From Himantopus leucocephalus (taxonomy: Eukaryota; Chordata; Aves; Charadriiformes; Recurvirostridae): a DNA stretch of 64,000 nucleotides. The stretch is taken from the NCBI GenBank assembly GCA_003993805.1, contig RSEF01000012.1:3831720-3895719 (forward strand). The letters are read 5' to 3'. The notes under the pieces were generated by a model. It made no database searches, had not been told where the DNA came from, and saw only the letters and a program-made list of their open reading frames with translations. A program made the position numbers and the translations under genes. Every line of letters begins with the position of its first letter. Position 1 is the stretch's first letter. This document shows positions 1-13,269 of this stretch, in pieces.

Positions 1-3000
1 TGCTCACCACTGTCCCCATCTGCAGGCCAGCCCTGTCACTCCAGGGGGAGGCCAAAAAGAGATGTGACCACAACCTGCCCAGCTTGCCTCCATCCCACCC
101 CTAGAAGGTCGCCCTGCAGGGGCACCTGCCCCTAGCAGCTGCCTGGACACGCAGCCCACCAGCATGGGCCACCAGCACTAAGCCAGAGAGAAATCCGGAG
201 GCTGCAGGGTCCCTTCTAAGCAGGCACACTCAGTCTGGCACAGTTTTAGGGGTGGGGAAACTGAGGCACACAAGACTTGCATGCTGTTTGTAGCAACACG
301 AAGAAAAACACATCTCCTTGCATGCAAAACATAAAACACGTTCTCTTTCCAGATTTGGGGATGCCTCCCCTTAAGACAGGAGGCCACAGGGCTCCCAGTA
401 CAGCAAGGGGGGGGGGATGTTCAAGGCTCTGCTCCCAGCACAGTGATGGCCCACGGGACTTCGGCCATCGTCACACCAAAGCTGACCCAGGCCGCAGCTT
501 TCATTTCTGTTTTTTAACAAAATCCCACCACTCGAGTTCACGTTTACCAATGGCACTAGGCAGGAACACGGCAGGGGGCAGAAGAGCCCAGCAGCTCCCC
601 GCAGTAACACCTAAGGGCACAATGTGCCTTCTTACTGCTGAGATCAGAGCCCAGCTCCCTCCTTTGTCCCCAGCAGAGCTGCTGTCCTTTCCACCCCCAA
701 AGAGATGCTTGAAGGAACCAGCAGGCAGAGACAAGGCTCCTTCCCCCAGGGCACACCGGCCTTAAAAAGGAGTCCAGGAAGAACAGGGGGTACAGAGGAC
801 ACCAAGGAAGAGGGCACCATTTGAGTGCTCGTGTTTCCCTGCCACCTGCTCTCAAGCCTGCTGGGTAACGAGGCGATGTGGCAGCAGCCAGCAACCAGGA
901 GCGGCAGATGCACAAGTCTGGCCACCTTCTGCCACCCTCTTCTGGTGAGGGCTGGAGAACCAAAGTCTCCAAACTGCGGCCACACAAGGCGGCAAAACTC
1001 ACCAGGACCTGCCAGAACGCCTGACAGCGACAGCAAGACAGACAGACACCCTGCAAGCGTTGGCATCACGAAGCTCTCGCAGGGATGGTGGGAAGCAGAC
1101 AGAGGGTGTACACAAGGCCAGCGTGTTACCACTTCCCACCCCTACGTGCTCCCTAAGGGGATCTCCACTCTGCGCTCCCCAATCTCACCCCTAACTTTGC
1201 CTGTGCTCGACAACATCTTCTCCCACAGCACAACTACCCGCACCGCACTTGCCCGCCCTTTCTCTTAAACACCACTTAATGCACAGGACCATCCTGGAGG
1301 GGAAACACAAGCAGATGTAAATAGGAAGGAAGAAAACAGACTGTCAGAAGCAGCAGCAGCCATCAGCCGGGGGACCGGCACGGCTGACGGCTCGCTCTTG
1401 CCCTCCTGTGCTGCAAGAGGGAGCTGCAGACAGGGCTGTGCGGAGCATCACCGCTTTGGGGCCAGGAAAGACCAGGAAAGATCCACCCCAAAGACAGCGA
1501 GAGGCAGCAGTAAAAGGCATCCATGGGAAAAGGCCCAGACGAAGCAAGGAGATAAGGGAAATCTAGATAAAATTCCTTTAAACACAAAATCTCCATTTAG
1601 GTCCTGAGCAAAGACAGTTCACCCCTGGTCCCAGAGCAGCCGACGGAAGGACCCGAGCTGCTGGAGCGGGCAGCACCACTTGGGCCAGGCGCCTTTGCTT
1701 CCTCCCTTGTCCTTTTAACTTTCTTCTTCATAGCATGCAGCCCCGCAGGCGCTTTCTCAAGGGCAGCAGCAAGGCAGATTCACCTCTTCCCCTGCCTTCC
1801 TTCCCTCAAGGGAGAGAAGGAAATACTCTGGTTAAAACCAGCCTTTCCCTAACAAATTCATCCTTTCGGGGTGGCCTCTGCTCCCTCAAGCGCCCCAACA
1901 GAGAAGTTTTAGAAACAATTAGTTAACCTATTCGTCTACAGCTTTGCTTACAGGAGCAAAACCCATCCCTGCATTCAGAAAGCGTTTTGGCCTCATCCAT
2001 CCAACGCTTGGGCACAGGCCGGTCGCTGAGCACGCGAACATGTGCGCTGCAGGCAAAAGGCCCTAGCACGTGCCTACAGCTAAATGTGAGCAGAAGCGCT
2101 TGGCTGGAGCTGAGCGCAAACCCGCCTGCCACATCCAGTCCTTGCTGACAAGTTATTTTTGTTCCTGCCAGAGGTGGGAAAAGGAGGGAGAAGTCCTCTG
2201 GGCTTCTAAATATTAAATAAAAAGGAAAAGGAAAAAAAAAAAGTGCAAATTAATATTAATCTTGTCCATTAAAACGCTTAAAACATTGCTGGCAGGAGTT
2301 TGGCAGCACTCAGGGAGCATCCTTGTGTGAATGCCAGAGAGCCAGGAGCCAGCAGGGAACCCGGGGATGCCGGTGACGGCAGACACCCCAAGGCCTGGAG
2401 TGACCCCGAGGCAGCCCACAGGCTCCAGGCCACGGGGCTCCCCCCAGCCCCACTCCCGGCCACTGCTCTCCAGCTCTGGCATCCTCGTCCTCTCTCCTCA
2501 CAACAGCCTCCTTTGGCCACGAGTCCGCCAACACAGCAAATGCCGCACTGGCACCTGCCGATCATCAGCCCCTTCCTGCCACAGCACCGGGGGCACCAAA
2601 CCCACCAGGAGACGGCGGCTGAGAGCCGGACTCGAGGCGGCTGTCTGGCCACAGGCTACCGGCGCTCTGCCAGGGACGCCGTGGGACACAGCGGGCAGCG
2701 AGCACGTTCTGCTGCCTGATGACAAAAGGTCTATTTTTGGTGACAAGTCAACATCCGCGGTGAGTGGCCAGCTCTGGGCGGACCAAATTATGCCAGAGGA
2801 TGCTTCACCGAGGTCAGGAGAGCACTGAGAACAAGGAGGAAGAGGAGGAGGTCATCTGTTCCTCCCAGGGAAAAGGCAGCCTGGGTGACCGATCCCACCT
2901 CACTGGACCTCCAGGAACAAGGAACCAGCAGTGCACGCCATCTCCTGCTCCCGTGCCATCATGCTACAGTGGGTACGAGCACACAGAGGCACCCCACGGG

Positions 3001-5602
3001 ACACCAGGGTGCTCAGCACCTGAGCCAGCACAACCAGGCACGAGCATTGCAGCCACCAGCCCAGCGGCCCACCCAAAGCTGCCCCTTCTTTACCTGCCTG
3101 GAGACAAGGCAGCCCTCCGCCCGTCCTGCCCAAGGACATCCTCACTCCCAGCACCTTGCCTGGCCCGGCCTGCCTGTCAGCGAGACACGGGTCTCCACAG
3201 GAACCAATTCAGGAGCCACAGGTCAGCCTGAAGGAGGTCCCACCAACACCCCGGCTCCTCCAGCAGAGGAGCCCCAGGCACCACAGCTACATCCCGCACG
3301 GCCCCACTGTGTCCCAGCCACCACAGCGCCTATGGAGGCAGGAAGCTCACGTCAATGTCACCTGCCCAATGTCATGAGCAAAGGACGCCCTTCCAGAGAA
3401 GGGCAAGGTCTGCGGGGCTGCCTGCCAAGCCTTTGAGGGCAGGTTAGGCTCTCATCACAAGAGCCAACCACACAGCCTCCAGAGCTTGGGATGCCTGGTC
3501 ACAGAGATGCATTTTAGGCTTTGTTTGTCCCCAAGCACCCTCCAGAGAAGGTCTTCCCTTCCTGAAAGACCTGACTGTGAAAGGAGAAACAGATGGCTTC
3601 CAAAACCCCGGATGGCCACCGGAGATCCAGAGACAAGTCCTGCAGCCCCACTACCTGCTCCAACCGCTGGGTGAGGGTAGAGACATGACAGCTGCAGGAA
3701 GAGGAGAAAAAAGACAGGACCAGAAAGAGGCGGGAGATTCATCCTGTACAGACACCCCAACTTTCCAGGGTCATGTAAGAGCCGGTCCTTCCCAGCCACG
3801 CCTGATGCTGCCAGGGAAAGCACTCCCTGTGCCAGCCATGGCAGGAGTCACCACAAATATCCTTATCAGCATCTATGGGCCTCAGTAGTACCAGCTTTCA
3901 CTGGTCCATGCTTCAGCAAACAGAGAGGTAAGCGCCCAAGCAGAAGGTCTGCAGGGCAACCACAGGCATGTCCACATCACATCCCTGGAGCAGAGCAGCA
4001 CCAAGCACGGACGCTGAGCCCTTCTGACAGCATCAACTGCCCCGCTCTGCCCCCAGAGATGCCGGGGGAAGAAGCAGCAGCACCAGGGTTCTCAGCTCCA
4101 GAAGAGGACCTCGACACGAGGACAGGGACACAAATTAGTGGCACGGGAATTGGCCACTCTCACCACATGGGGCCTAGCATGCCAGGCACTCCCCATGAGT
4201 CCCATCCCTCACCCGCTCCAAACACAACACTTCTTGTGGACAAAAGTGTTCAAGCGTATCTAGTCAAACCCTGCCTCTGCCTGGCTCAGCCCAGGAGGGA
4301 CACATCCTCCTCACCACCCTCCTTCCCAGGCCAGGTAGAGGCACTGCAGGGTGGCTCTTCTCTGCCTCTCATGATCTAGAAGCAAAAACTGGAAGGTAAA
4401 GATAAGTCAGCTTGTCACAGGATACAGACACAAGGTGGTTGAGTGCACCAGGCTCTGCTGAGTGGTCAGCTCAGCGTTTTCTCGCCTCCGATATCTTCCT
4501 GCCACAGCACTCCAAGGAGTTACTCAGCACTACATTTCCATGGACAAGTTCCCTCTAAGCAGGTCCAACCCTTGGGAGCACTATCTTGCAAGCAACGAAA
4601 CAGGGGCAGGTACTACATGGCCCATGAAGGTTCCTAAAGCAGGGCCAGTCACCCCCAGAGCAGAAGCACTGGGTGAGAGCTATCAGCTCAAGCACTGTGC
4701 CCCATGCCAGCTCCCAGCACACGTGCCCAAGCACACGCACAGGGCTGCCGGCCACCAACTCGTCCCTCCCCCCAACAGCATTCCTCCACGGTCACACCAG
4801 CTACTGCAGAATTACTGGGGAGCCAGGCTGTCTGCCACGGACAAATGCCCACATGCCGTTATCCGGAGACCCCAGTGCCACCGAGCATCAGCAGCCAAGC
4901 TCCTCACCCCCCAGGCACTTCTGATGCACTTTTGTCTGCTCCTTGTCCTGGATGGTACTCACCAGAGTACTTAGCCCTGACTGGCAGCCATCAGGCAGCA
5001 CACTTTCTGCTCACCTCTCAGCCTGAGGAGCATCATGGAGTAACTGTTTCATCAGACAGGAGCCCTCAGCATGCACCACCTGAGGCTGCAGTAAGAACTC
5101 TCAGGGGATGTAAGGACTACAGGGAAGCTCAGAAATACACGAGAGCACTAGAAACAAGAAAAGGAGTATGGATGAGGACACAGCAAGCTGAAGAGACCAT
5201 CTACTTTCAACCACACAGCCACAAGTCCAGAAGGAGGCTCAGCTGCACTTTCTGCAGCCAGGGGATCTGCCAAGGAATGCCTCACCTTGGGGTCACAGAT
5301 ATTGTCCTCTGCTCCACAAACAGATTCATTATCCTGCTGATAACTTGCACAGCAAGAGCTACCAGAAGAGAGCAAGCTTTACTTAGCCAATGCCTTCCAG
5401 TTAGGGTTATCCAAGAAACCATCTGCTTTCAGGTGCCTTTCCCCACAGAGCATCCTTTGCAGGTCTGGGAGATCTTGTGAACCCCAGTGCTCATCTACAG
5501 AGGATGAGCTGCAAGTGCCTGAAATACAGTCAGGAAGCATCCCAAGCTAGGAACCCGGGTGCTGACCGCGAGAACTTGCCGGCCCCACGGGGCACACCTT
5601 AC
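1..5602 (-). other. TEX264: TEX264 intron after the first coding exon (partial); no exon recognised
   Basis: This stretch lies downstream, on the minus strand, of the TEX264 coding exon whose donor is at 5602-5601. I looked on the minus strand for the next part of the family (the stretch following the Asp-Asn-Pro-His motif, with its Cys-Arg-Cys segment and GyrI-like core) and did not find it, so the remaining exons probably lie beyond the left edge. The sequence is moderately GC-rich, CAG/CTG- and CCA/TGG-rich, and has only short or low-complexity open frames on both strands. No repeat family was confidently recognised. An A-rich tract occurs at about 2220-2240. Confidence 0.7.
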
Positions 5603-5860
5603 CGTGTGAGGGTTGTCGTAGTAGACGCCGATGGAGCAGAGCTTCGAAGAGATGCTGCAACCGTCCGTGAAGAGCTGCCCAGATTCGCCATATGGGCCTA
5701 CCCTGAACTTGTAGGCTAGCGTGATGCTGCCAAGAGGCGGGGAGCCAGCACTCACAACCACCTCCGTGAAGAGCCCCGAGTAGACAACGAAACCGAAGAC
5801 GGTCAGCAGCAGCAGCACGACCAGCACCGCAATCAGCCCAAGGAGCACCCAGTCAGACAT
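5603..5860 (-). CDS. TEX264: TEX264, first coding exon (N-terminal 86 residues)
   Basis: TEX264 is a single-pass ER membrane protein that acts as an ER-phagy receptor: the N-terminal helix anchors it, a GyrI-like domain faces the cytosol, and a C-terminal LIR motif binds LC3/GABARAP. Only the first 86 codons are here. Residues about 5-29 form a strongly hydrophobic Leu/Val-rich membrane segment. They are followed by VVVSAGSPPLGSITLAYKF, then GPYGESGQLFTDGCSIS and GVYYDNPHT, which match the start of the GyrI-like domain in the human protein. The start is the ATG at 5860-5858 (A at -3). The open frame continues upstream only to a GTG at 5881 inside the same exon, with no other ATG. The acceptor is a pyrimidine tract ending in TAG at 5897-5895, so the exon begins at 5894. 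The donor is ACG|GTAAGG with GT at 5602-5601, phase 0. The LIR motif and most of the domain lie outside the window. Confidence 0.93.
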
Positions 5861-5894
5861 GATGGACACTTGGTGCTCCACGCTTCCTGATGCA
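5861..5894 (-). other. TEX264: TEX264 5'UTR part of the first coding exon
   Basis: These bases lie between the splice acceptor (pyrimidine tract then TAG, ending at 5895) and the ATG at 5860. The acceptor directly upstream of the start codon shows that the promoter and at least one noncoding exon lie further right on the minus strand. Confidence 0.75.
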
Positions 5895-8167
5895 CTAGCG
5901 GCAAGAAGAGAGAAGAAAAAGGAGTGGAGTTAAGCTTGCAGTCAGACAAGCGATCACTCTCTAAAGCTATTTATTTGCAGCAAAACACACCCACTTCCAA
6001 TTCCTCTAAGGCGTGAAGCTTAAAGACAGTGGAAATCCCCCAGAAACCTCCTGTATATTAGTCCCACATTGCATCAGCCTGTTCCAATTGGTCACCAGGT
6101 ACAAATTATACTGCTTCAGTGCCTCTTGGGAATGAGGTGGTTATGAAGGGGGGACAGAGAGGAACTGATCATCTCCCCAGAACCAGCCACACCGCTCGCG
6201 TCCAGCCTTGCATCCAGGAGAGACCGAAAACCACCGCGGGAACCAGCATCACAGATACACAGCACTGGGCTAAGGACCAGGGGACCATAATCAAGTCATT
6301 TGATCATTTATAGATACCAGACCTGACACTGTGATCAGGGCAGCCCCTTTGTCAAAAAAGTCTAGAAGCCCAGGCCTTTAACGACCCAAACGAGGACCGC
6401 GCCGGTTCAGAGCTGAGCCCTGCATCCAGATCCAAGCACCCAGAGAGGCTCAGAGGAAGCTGAAGACCCAGCTAGAAAAAGCATCCCCAACACACTCAGG
6501 TGGAATTAATTAGCAGTATTCCTTTTAGATGGCTTTTTTTAACCTAAAAGAGTTTTTATAACCCCAACCAAGGCTTCCTGTTTTGTTTGCTGTGCTCTCT
6601 CTCGCGCTGACTGCAGGACACAGCAGCCTGGCGAACGCCTCCTGCTTGTTTTCACCCACCAAGCGCAACCGCTCTGGGGACTTGCGACCCAACCCAGCGC
6701 AGGAGAGTTGTTTGTGCTTTATCCTCCCTTGAAACACAGCTCTGGTCACAAGGATTGGCTGCGATGCTCCCCTGGGACTTTCACGGGAGCCAGGTTTGAA
6801 AGCAAAGGTTGAAGTAAACAATTCACCTTCACCTCCATGTTATAAACACACTTTGTTGGACAAAAAAAAAAAAAAAGTCGCTCAAGGTGGCTGCTGCTTG
6901 CTCAGCTTTACGGCAACAGAAAAGCCACATCCTGGTAGGAACTGCAGGCGCTGCTTGACCCCGGCGAGAAGGGGTACAGCAAAACCAAGCCCCGCAGAGC
7001 CGGCACCGCTCTCGGCACCACGGCAGCGCCAGGCCGGGGACCAGATCGCGCCACGGCCCTACTCACCTGAAAACCCAGCTCAGCCCAGAAACAGTTCACG
7101 ACATCTGCCCCACAGGGGTGTGGGATCCGCCGCGCTGCAGCAGGAAAAAATAAATATCATTGCTTCCTTTCAAACTCATGAGGTCAAAAGCAAAACAAAG
7201 TCACGGCAGAGCACCCAAAAGGCGCCCGGTCGCCTTGGACCTGCTTCCCAGAGGAGGGGTGTCCCAAGGACCCCGCAGGCTGAGATTTCTTCCCAAAACT
7301 CCGTGGGTGAATGCACGGGCACTGAGAAACACAGAAATTGGGATGGAAAGGCGAAGGAGGACAATGTCCTGCAGCCACCCCTGCTGGCGTGTGCCACCCC
7401 GGGCCCCCCCGGGACACCTGAGCTGCAGCCGGTGCTGCTCCCAGGTGACCCCATGGCCGAGCACTCCCGGACCTATAGCTTGGCCGGAGCTATACGTCCG
7501 ACCCCGTTCCCAGCGGCGCCTCGCCTGCTCCCTGAAACCAACACAGATTTATTACTTCAAATCACAGCTGTGGTGACCCTCGCTGAGCTGCCAGTCCAAC
7601 ACCCGCCCCGAGGGCCGCGAAGACGGACGGCCCCAGGGGAGAAGAGGGTATTTTTGGCTGTTCTTCCCGGTTCCCGTGGCTCGTTCCCCGCCGGCGGCAG
7701 GCACGGGCCGTTTCCCACCTGCCCTCCTCACGGGCACCGGGAGTGGAGCTCGCCCGGCCCCTGCCCGGCCCAGAGGCCGTTCCTCCCCCGGTGTCCATGC
7801 CCCGGCAGAGGGGAGGGTTTGACCCGAGCGGCCCCGACAAGTGCCCGCGGCGGGCGGCACCCGGCCTGCCTGCCAGGACCCGCGGCTGCCGGCCCCGCCC
7901 GGCGGCGGGCAGCGCCCTCAGCACCGGCACAGGCACCGGCTGCAATCCCCGCCACCGGCCTGGCCGCCGGAGCGGGGAAGGACCCGCCGAGCCGCCACCG
8001 AGGCCCGGCCGCCGCTCACCGGCTGCAAGCAGGCCGCGGCCTGGGGGGACCGGAACGGAGCGGCGCTGGCCCGCCCGGTCCCGCCGCCGCACCCCCCCGC
8101 AGAGACCCGCACCCCCGCGCCCCGGCGACGGCCGGAGGGATCCCGGCAGCCCCCTGCTCTCCTCACC
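5895..8167 (-). other. TEX264: TEX264 intron 1 with alternative upstream donors
   Basis: This is the region between the noncoding first exon in the CpG island and the coding exon. It contains further minus-strand donor-like sites: CAG|GTGAGT with GT at 7066-7065, a near-perfect match, and CCG|GTGAGC with GT at 8019-8018. Either could end an alternative 5' exon. There is an A-run near 6861-6875. No coding exon was recognised on either strand, and the long plus-strand open frame here is a product of GC content. Confidence 0.55.
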
Positions 8168-8560
8168 CCGGGCTCGCCGGTGACGGCCGGGCCGGAGCGA
8201 TCCCGGCGCCTCGCCCCGCCCCGCCCCGCCCCGCCCCGCTCGCGCGGAGCCGCCGGGCCCGCCCCGGCTCCGGTAGGCGGCGGCTGCGCGCGGACGGCGG
8301 GAGAGGGGCGGGGCCACGGGGCGGGGCGGGGCGGGGCGAGGGGCTGTGCCACTGGCGGAGGGCGGGGAAAGGGGCGTGGCTTCCAGCGGGGGGCGGAGCT
8401 CGCCCTGCCGGGACAGCGGAAGCGGGAGCGCCCCGCCGAGGAGAGCGCCCCCTGGCGGGCGGGCGGGCGGCAGCAGGGCACACCCACGCCGAGCGGGGCC
8501 CGGCGGCCGCGTCTCTCCCGTACGGGACGGCGGGGCCCGACACCGTTCCCGGCCGCCTCC
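7900..8560 (-). promoter_or_regulatory. TEX264: CpG-island promoter of TEX264
   Basis: The region is very GC-rich with dense CpG. It contains tandem GC boxes (Sp1-type) in both orientations: a CCCCG repeat at about 8213-8239 and a GGGGC repeat at about 8317-8339. No TATA box is evident. It sits upstream of the TEX264 coding exon on the minus strand. A donor (GGG|GTGAGG, GT at 8166-8165) would end a noncoding exon 1 at 8167. The oppositely oriented GC boxes allow divergent transcription to the right, but no plus-strand gene was recognised there. Confidence 0.7.
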
Positions 8561-10664
8561 CGGCCCTTCCCAGGGCACCCACAGCCTTGTAGCCCCCACC
8601 CCGGGAGCCCCTCACTGTGCGGTGCAGGAGGGCTGTGGGTGCAGGGCCTGCAGGCCCAGGGCCCAGCTCGCCCCCGAGCCCCTGGGTGAGGATGGCTCTC
8701 CCCTCACAGCCTGCTCTCGGTCCAACATATATCTGGATGNTCCTCCAGCTTCCCCTGTGCAACGGCTGTGGCAGCTCGGCACGTGTCCCGCCTGGATGGC
8801 CCACCCCGAGCTCCGGGCTCTAACAGCCGGTTAATGGGCTCCGTCCCTCGGGCGCTGGACAAACAGGTGCCACAGTGCTAGAGGACGCACCGGCCGCACG
8901 TCACGGCCCCGACCACAAGGCCTGGCCGGTCGGGGCAGTGGGCAGAGCTGCTCTTCAGCTCCAGGGCCCTTCGCACCAAACCCAGAGAGGATTTTGAGCT
9001 CACCGGTTCCCACAGGCCCATCGCTGGGGCTGTTGTGACCTGGCAGAAACCGCTTGTCTTCTGCCCGCGTTCGGGCTTTCCCACTGCCCAGCTGGAAGGA
9101 AAACCAGCCCGATAGCTCAGCAGACACGGACAGCACTAGCCAACAAGGGGGAGCACCAGTAGAGTTAAGACAGGTGTTTGTTTCATTCAAGGGTTTTGGG
9201 GCTCAGGCCAGGTGTTCTCAGCTCGTTTGTGCCTCCCTCAGCCCGGTGCAGGCATGGGGCGCTCCCCAGAAGTGGCCAGGAGGCTGACCGCTTTCTTTTC
9301 CATCAGCTGGGCTTTATCACCCAGAGGGGAACCACATAGTTGCTGAAGACCCACAAAGCTTCACCCAGCACAGGCGCTGGTCAGAAGCACCACCATCTTG
9401 CGCGCCTCTCACCACCCCAAGCTCTGATGTGCTTGGACAACTTCTGTCACAAGGCAGCTCTACAGCCTGCTCCCACCTCAGGATACCTTCAGGAGCATGC
9501 CCCGTCTTGCAGCTCCCATGCAGAGCACACAGCACCACAGAGCGCCGGTGCTCAGCCCGCAGCCTATGCCGCTTCTCAGACAACTCCTCGGGTCTCCATT
9601 TCTTTTCAAGGAATGGGACCAAGCACTGTACCTAAGAGGAGCAAGCAGTCTTCCCCACCTCCTGCCCCTCCTTCAAGAGAAACATGCTAGAAGGACCCAG
9701 ACATAATTCCCATCCTTCTTTTCTTCTCCCTGTATGAAAGCAACCTTCACACCTCTCTCTTTACACCCAGCATTCTTCAGCGTCTTCAACCCCCTTAGCA
9801 GGGAAAGTTTGCTCTCTGCTGGGAGTCCCAATAACCCGCCACCTCCAATCACCGAACCACCTCCAGATGCAGCGACAAGAAGCAGTGGAGGTTGCTGCTG
9901 TCTCTCCTGCTGTGGTTTCACATCTGTTTCCCCATACGTCCCAACCCCCTTTGTCGGGGCTGTTTGCAGAGGCAGTTCCAGGCACAGCTTTTCACCGATG
10001 TGAAGCCAAAGAGCTCATTTACAAACAGTAGTTTGAAATACTGTAATACTTGCCTTTCTCCAGCAGCTTCCTAGTGAGGATCTCAAGGCTTTCTGTAAAC
10101 TGGAATTAGTGAAACCTCAGAGGCCCTCCCTGTATTTGGTGTTACAGCTCTTTTGCAGCTGGAAGAAAATATTTCAGCTTGGTTACGTGTCTCGCCTGGA
10201 GCCATGCAGTGAATCACTGGCAGGAACAGGAACAGAACTCAAAAGCCCTTTAACTGCCAACTCTGGCCATCAGACACTTCTGTTTCCTCCAGCCTTGCAG
10301 TTATTTAACTCAGCACACATTTAATACTCGACACAAACATTTTCCCATTGCAACAGCAAATGCTAAAATTTGGGTCTCATTTAACAGCTTCATGCCTTCA
10401 CTCTGCAACAGAACATGGAGAAGAACGGAGGCAGAATGATGTAAAACATGAGCTCTCCGGTGGGCTCCCCAGTTGTCCTCAGCTGCTCAGCACGGCTCAG
10501 CCACATCGCAAACCCACTGCTGGCCTCTGATGGTGTCAGCCAGCCAGGCCAGCTCTCCAGCGGGGGTCCTGGGTGTCCGGTATGGACACTTGGTCTCAGC
10601 AGACTTATTTGGGCTGTGCTGAGCCCGAGTCTCAGATAGGGTCGGCAGATCAGCCCATTCTCAA

Positions 10665-10682
10665 TTTAAATTTAAATTTAAA
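10665..10682. repeat. Perfect 18-bp AT palindrome
   Basis: TTTAAATTTAAATTTAAA is its own reverse complement: three tandem copies of a 6-bp AT palindrome. Such tracts can extrude cruciforms or unwind easily. No function is implied. Confidence 0.9.
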
Positions 10683-13269
10683 GCTCCTCCTTTTGCTATT
10701 GAAGCACTGAACAGCAGATTAGAATTCTGCACCGCTGATTATCAGCTATTTAGCGAGATACTAAGGTGGTTTTTATTTAACAAATTGTGATGGAGCTTTC
10801 ATGTCTTCCTTTCAGATGTCACATCATCTCTGGTGGCTACTGTGAATGATAAGCAGACATTCCAACCCCCCTACTCAAGGCCGGCAATCGCGTTTGTACA
10901 CCGTTTTGATTTTCTGTGAATAAAAGATCACTTCGAGTCTGGAGGGATGCATTATTCATCCTGAACTCCCCAGAAAATCATTTTAAATTGTTTATAGCTC
11001 CAGTAGTTTGGAACTAGGGTGTGCAACTTTGACTCATGACCAAACAGGTCTGGTCAAATTCCTCCTGTGATGCCAGGCAGGGGCCAGTGCTCAGAAGGGA
11101 TCTCTCTGCTGCAGCCGTCCCCTGTTCTCCTCAAATCGGTAGCGATGCTTCTCACAGATGTTTGTGTTCAATCCAGAGGGGAGTATCTCCCTTTACCTGT
11201 GCTGTGAATATTTGTACCTCCTACTGCAGTGTATCACATACACATGAAGAGCAGGGCTATACACACCTTTTCCTGGTGAAAACCTTATCTTAGAGGGACG
11301 TTTACACTGAAATAATCTCTTAATTTCTCCTCCTGTAGCATGCCTTCAACTTTCATTGTATTAGCAGTGATCGTGTACTTCCTTCTTCATCCTGAGGATG
11401 ATCTTTATTGTCTCTAAGATACAGAAGAATACACATCTACAAACCAGGCTTTTCTGTTTTTTTTTTTTTTTTTTTTTTAACCTCCTCTGCTGTACATGAA
11501 GTCTGGATTAAGTTTAGATTTTTTTCTTGCTGAAAGCATGAGCTATTTTACCCAGAGTGTTCTTCCGTTTTCCATTCAGACAGAAACAAGACGGAAAGCA
11601 CGAACACACTACGGTCTGTCTCTCTGGGTTTGCAAACTGTGCTTGCAAAAAGTGCTGGGTTTAATGCGGTCTGGTCAACAAGCTCATTCTCTACAGCGAC
11701 TGACACTTCAGACTGTCATCCAGCATTTTTAATGAGGGATCCCCTAACAGGCTTCAGGGATTTCAACAGGATTTTAAGAGCCTTACACAATTGCACTCTA
11801 ACCAGAGAGGAGCTGACGTTCCACAAAGCACAGCAGCCCAGCGGTAATGACACCAACAGACCTTTCATGTCAGTGGTTCTCCTTTAGTTTTACAAGAGTG
11901 ACTGCAGAAGGAAAGACAAACACGAACATTTGTCCCAACCTTAATTGCCAGCTTCAAAACCAGAAAATGAATTTCTTATAGACATGTTGTGCTCCTGTTT
12001 TTAATACACATGTGTAAATAGCGCTTTTAAAAACCTCTCTGGAATCTGTATAAAGAATTACATTACAATAAAAACTCCAAATTTAAAGTTGAAAGACTTT
12101 TTTTTTTTAAGATTTGAATCTCCTTCCTGGCAAAAAAAAGTCTTGAAAAAATACTTCATGAGCCTCTTCCAATTAAAGAACATCTGTGGGGAGCTGCTGT
12201 AAATCTGAGGATTTTCAGAAGCCCTGATTATTTATACTTTCGTATTTCCCTTCCTTTTCTTCCTATCTCATGTTGTAGTGGACACACCATTCATAATAAA
12301 AGCTATTAGACACAGGCGATTTCTGACATTATTCCACCTCGACGTGACCCCCCTTCCCTCCTACAAGCGTCACTGCCTGCTGCTGCACTACCACTCACCA
12401 CCAGTGCATTCCTCCACAGTTATTGACTTGCAGAAGTGGTGGAAATATTTCCCGCTGCACTTAAACCTCCGAATTTTAAGCCCAATCTGGTTCCTCTCGA
12501 CTTACAACCAGGTCAGGCCAGGCCACCTGCAAGCAGAACAGGGTGCACTGCTCCCATGCCAATGATCAATTCAGTTCAAACTGGACCACATCTAAGCCCA
12601 CCACTGCAGCTCTGCTAGACAAGCACGTTTACGAGTGCCCCCATAGAAGAGCTTATCTCAGCTGACCCGATTTCTTCAGGGGGCCTGAACCGGCTCCTGT
12701 GGCTGCTCTTCTCCTTCCCTTGATGAGAAAGCTTGAACTGCTAACGCTGACACAGCCTTAACTTTGCAGCAACAGAGCACAGAAATGCAAATCCCATCCC
12801 CAGTGATGCCAAGAATGCCATAGCAAGAAGGAAAAACATTTAAAGGGAGATCCAGGAATATTTTTAATCCTATAGTTTATTCAGCTATAATGCCAAATGT
12901 GATCCGCATCTGAATTTTGAGTGCAGAGCCCTACCACCAGCATGGCAGAGGAGACAGAAGGGAGTGTCACATCAAAGCATTGCAGTGTTCTTGTCTTCCT
13001 ATTGAACCTTTTATTTCTGCTGTGGAAGAGAGGATGACATGTGAGAAACCCTTGCACTGAACCAGAACAGCCATGACCACCAGAAATTGCATTGCCCTCC
13101 TCTGCATAATACAGCTTCCCCCTCCTTCCCTCCTTGGCTCAACCTCAGTGCCTTCATTTCCAGTGGGTAAAAGCACACACACGCAATTTCTCTGGCTTGC
13201 TCTTAAGCAACAGCTGTTTGATGAGGAGTCTGAGCCACTCCAGACGCAGCTGATGTTGGTCCCAACTCT

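Noticed and set aside
4704..5480. 258-codon plus-strand open frame
   Set aside because: Ser/Pro/His/Gln-rich translation with no recognisable domain, located in a TEX264 intron on the opposite strand, with no supporting splice or promoter signals.
6796..8592. 598-codon plus-strand open frame and 345-codon minus-strand frame over the TEX264 CpG island
   Set aside because: Long frames are expected in very GC-rich DNA with few stops. The translations are low-complexity Pro/Arg/Gly/Ala, several frames are open at once, and no domain is recognisable.
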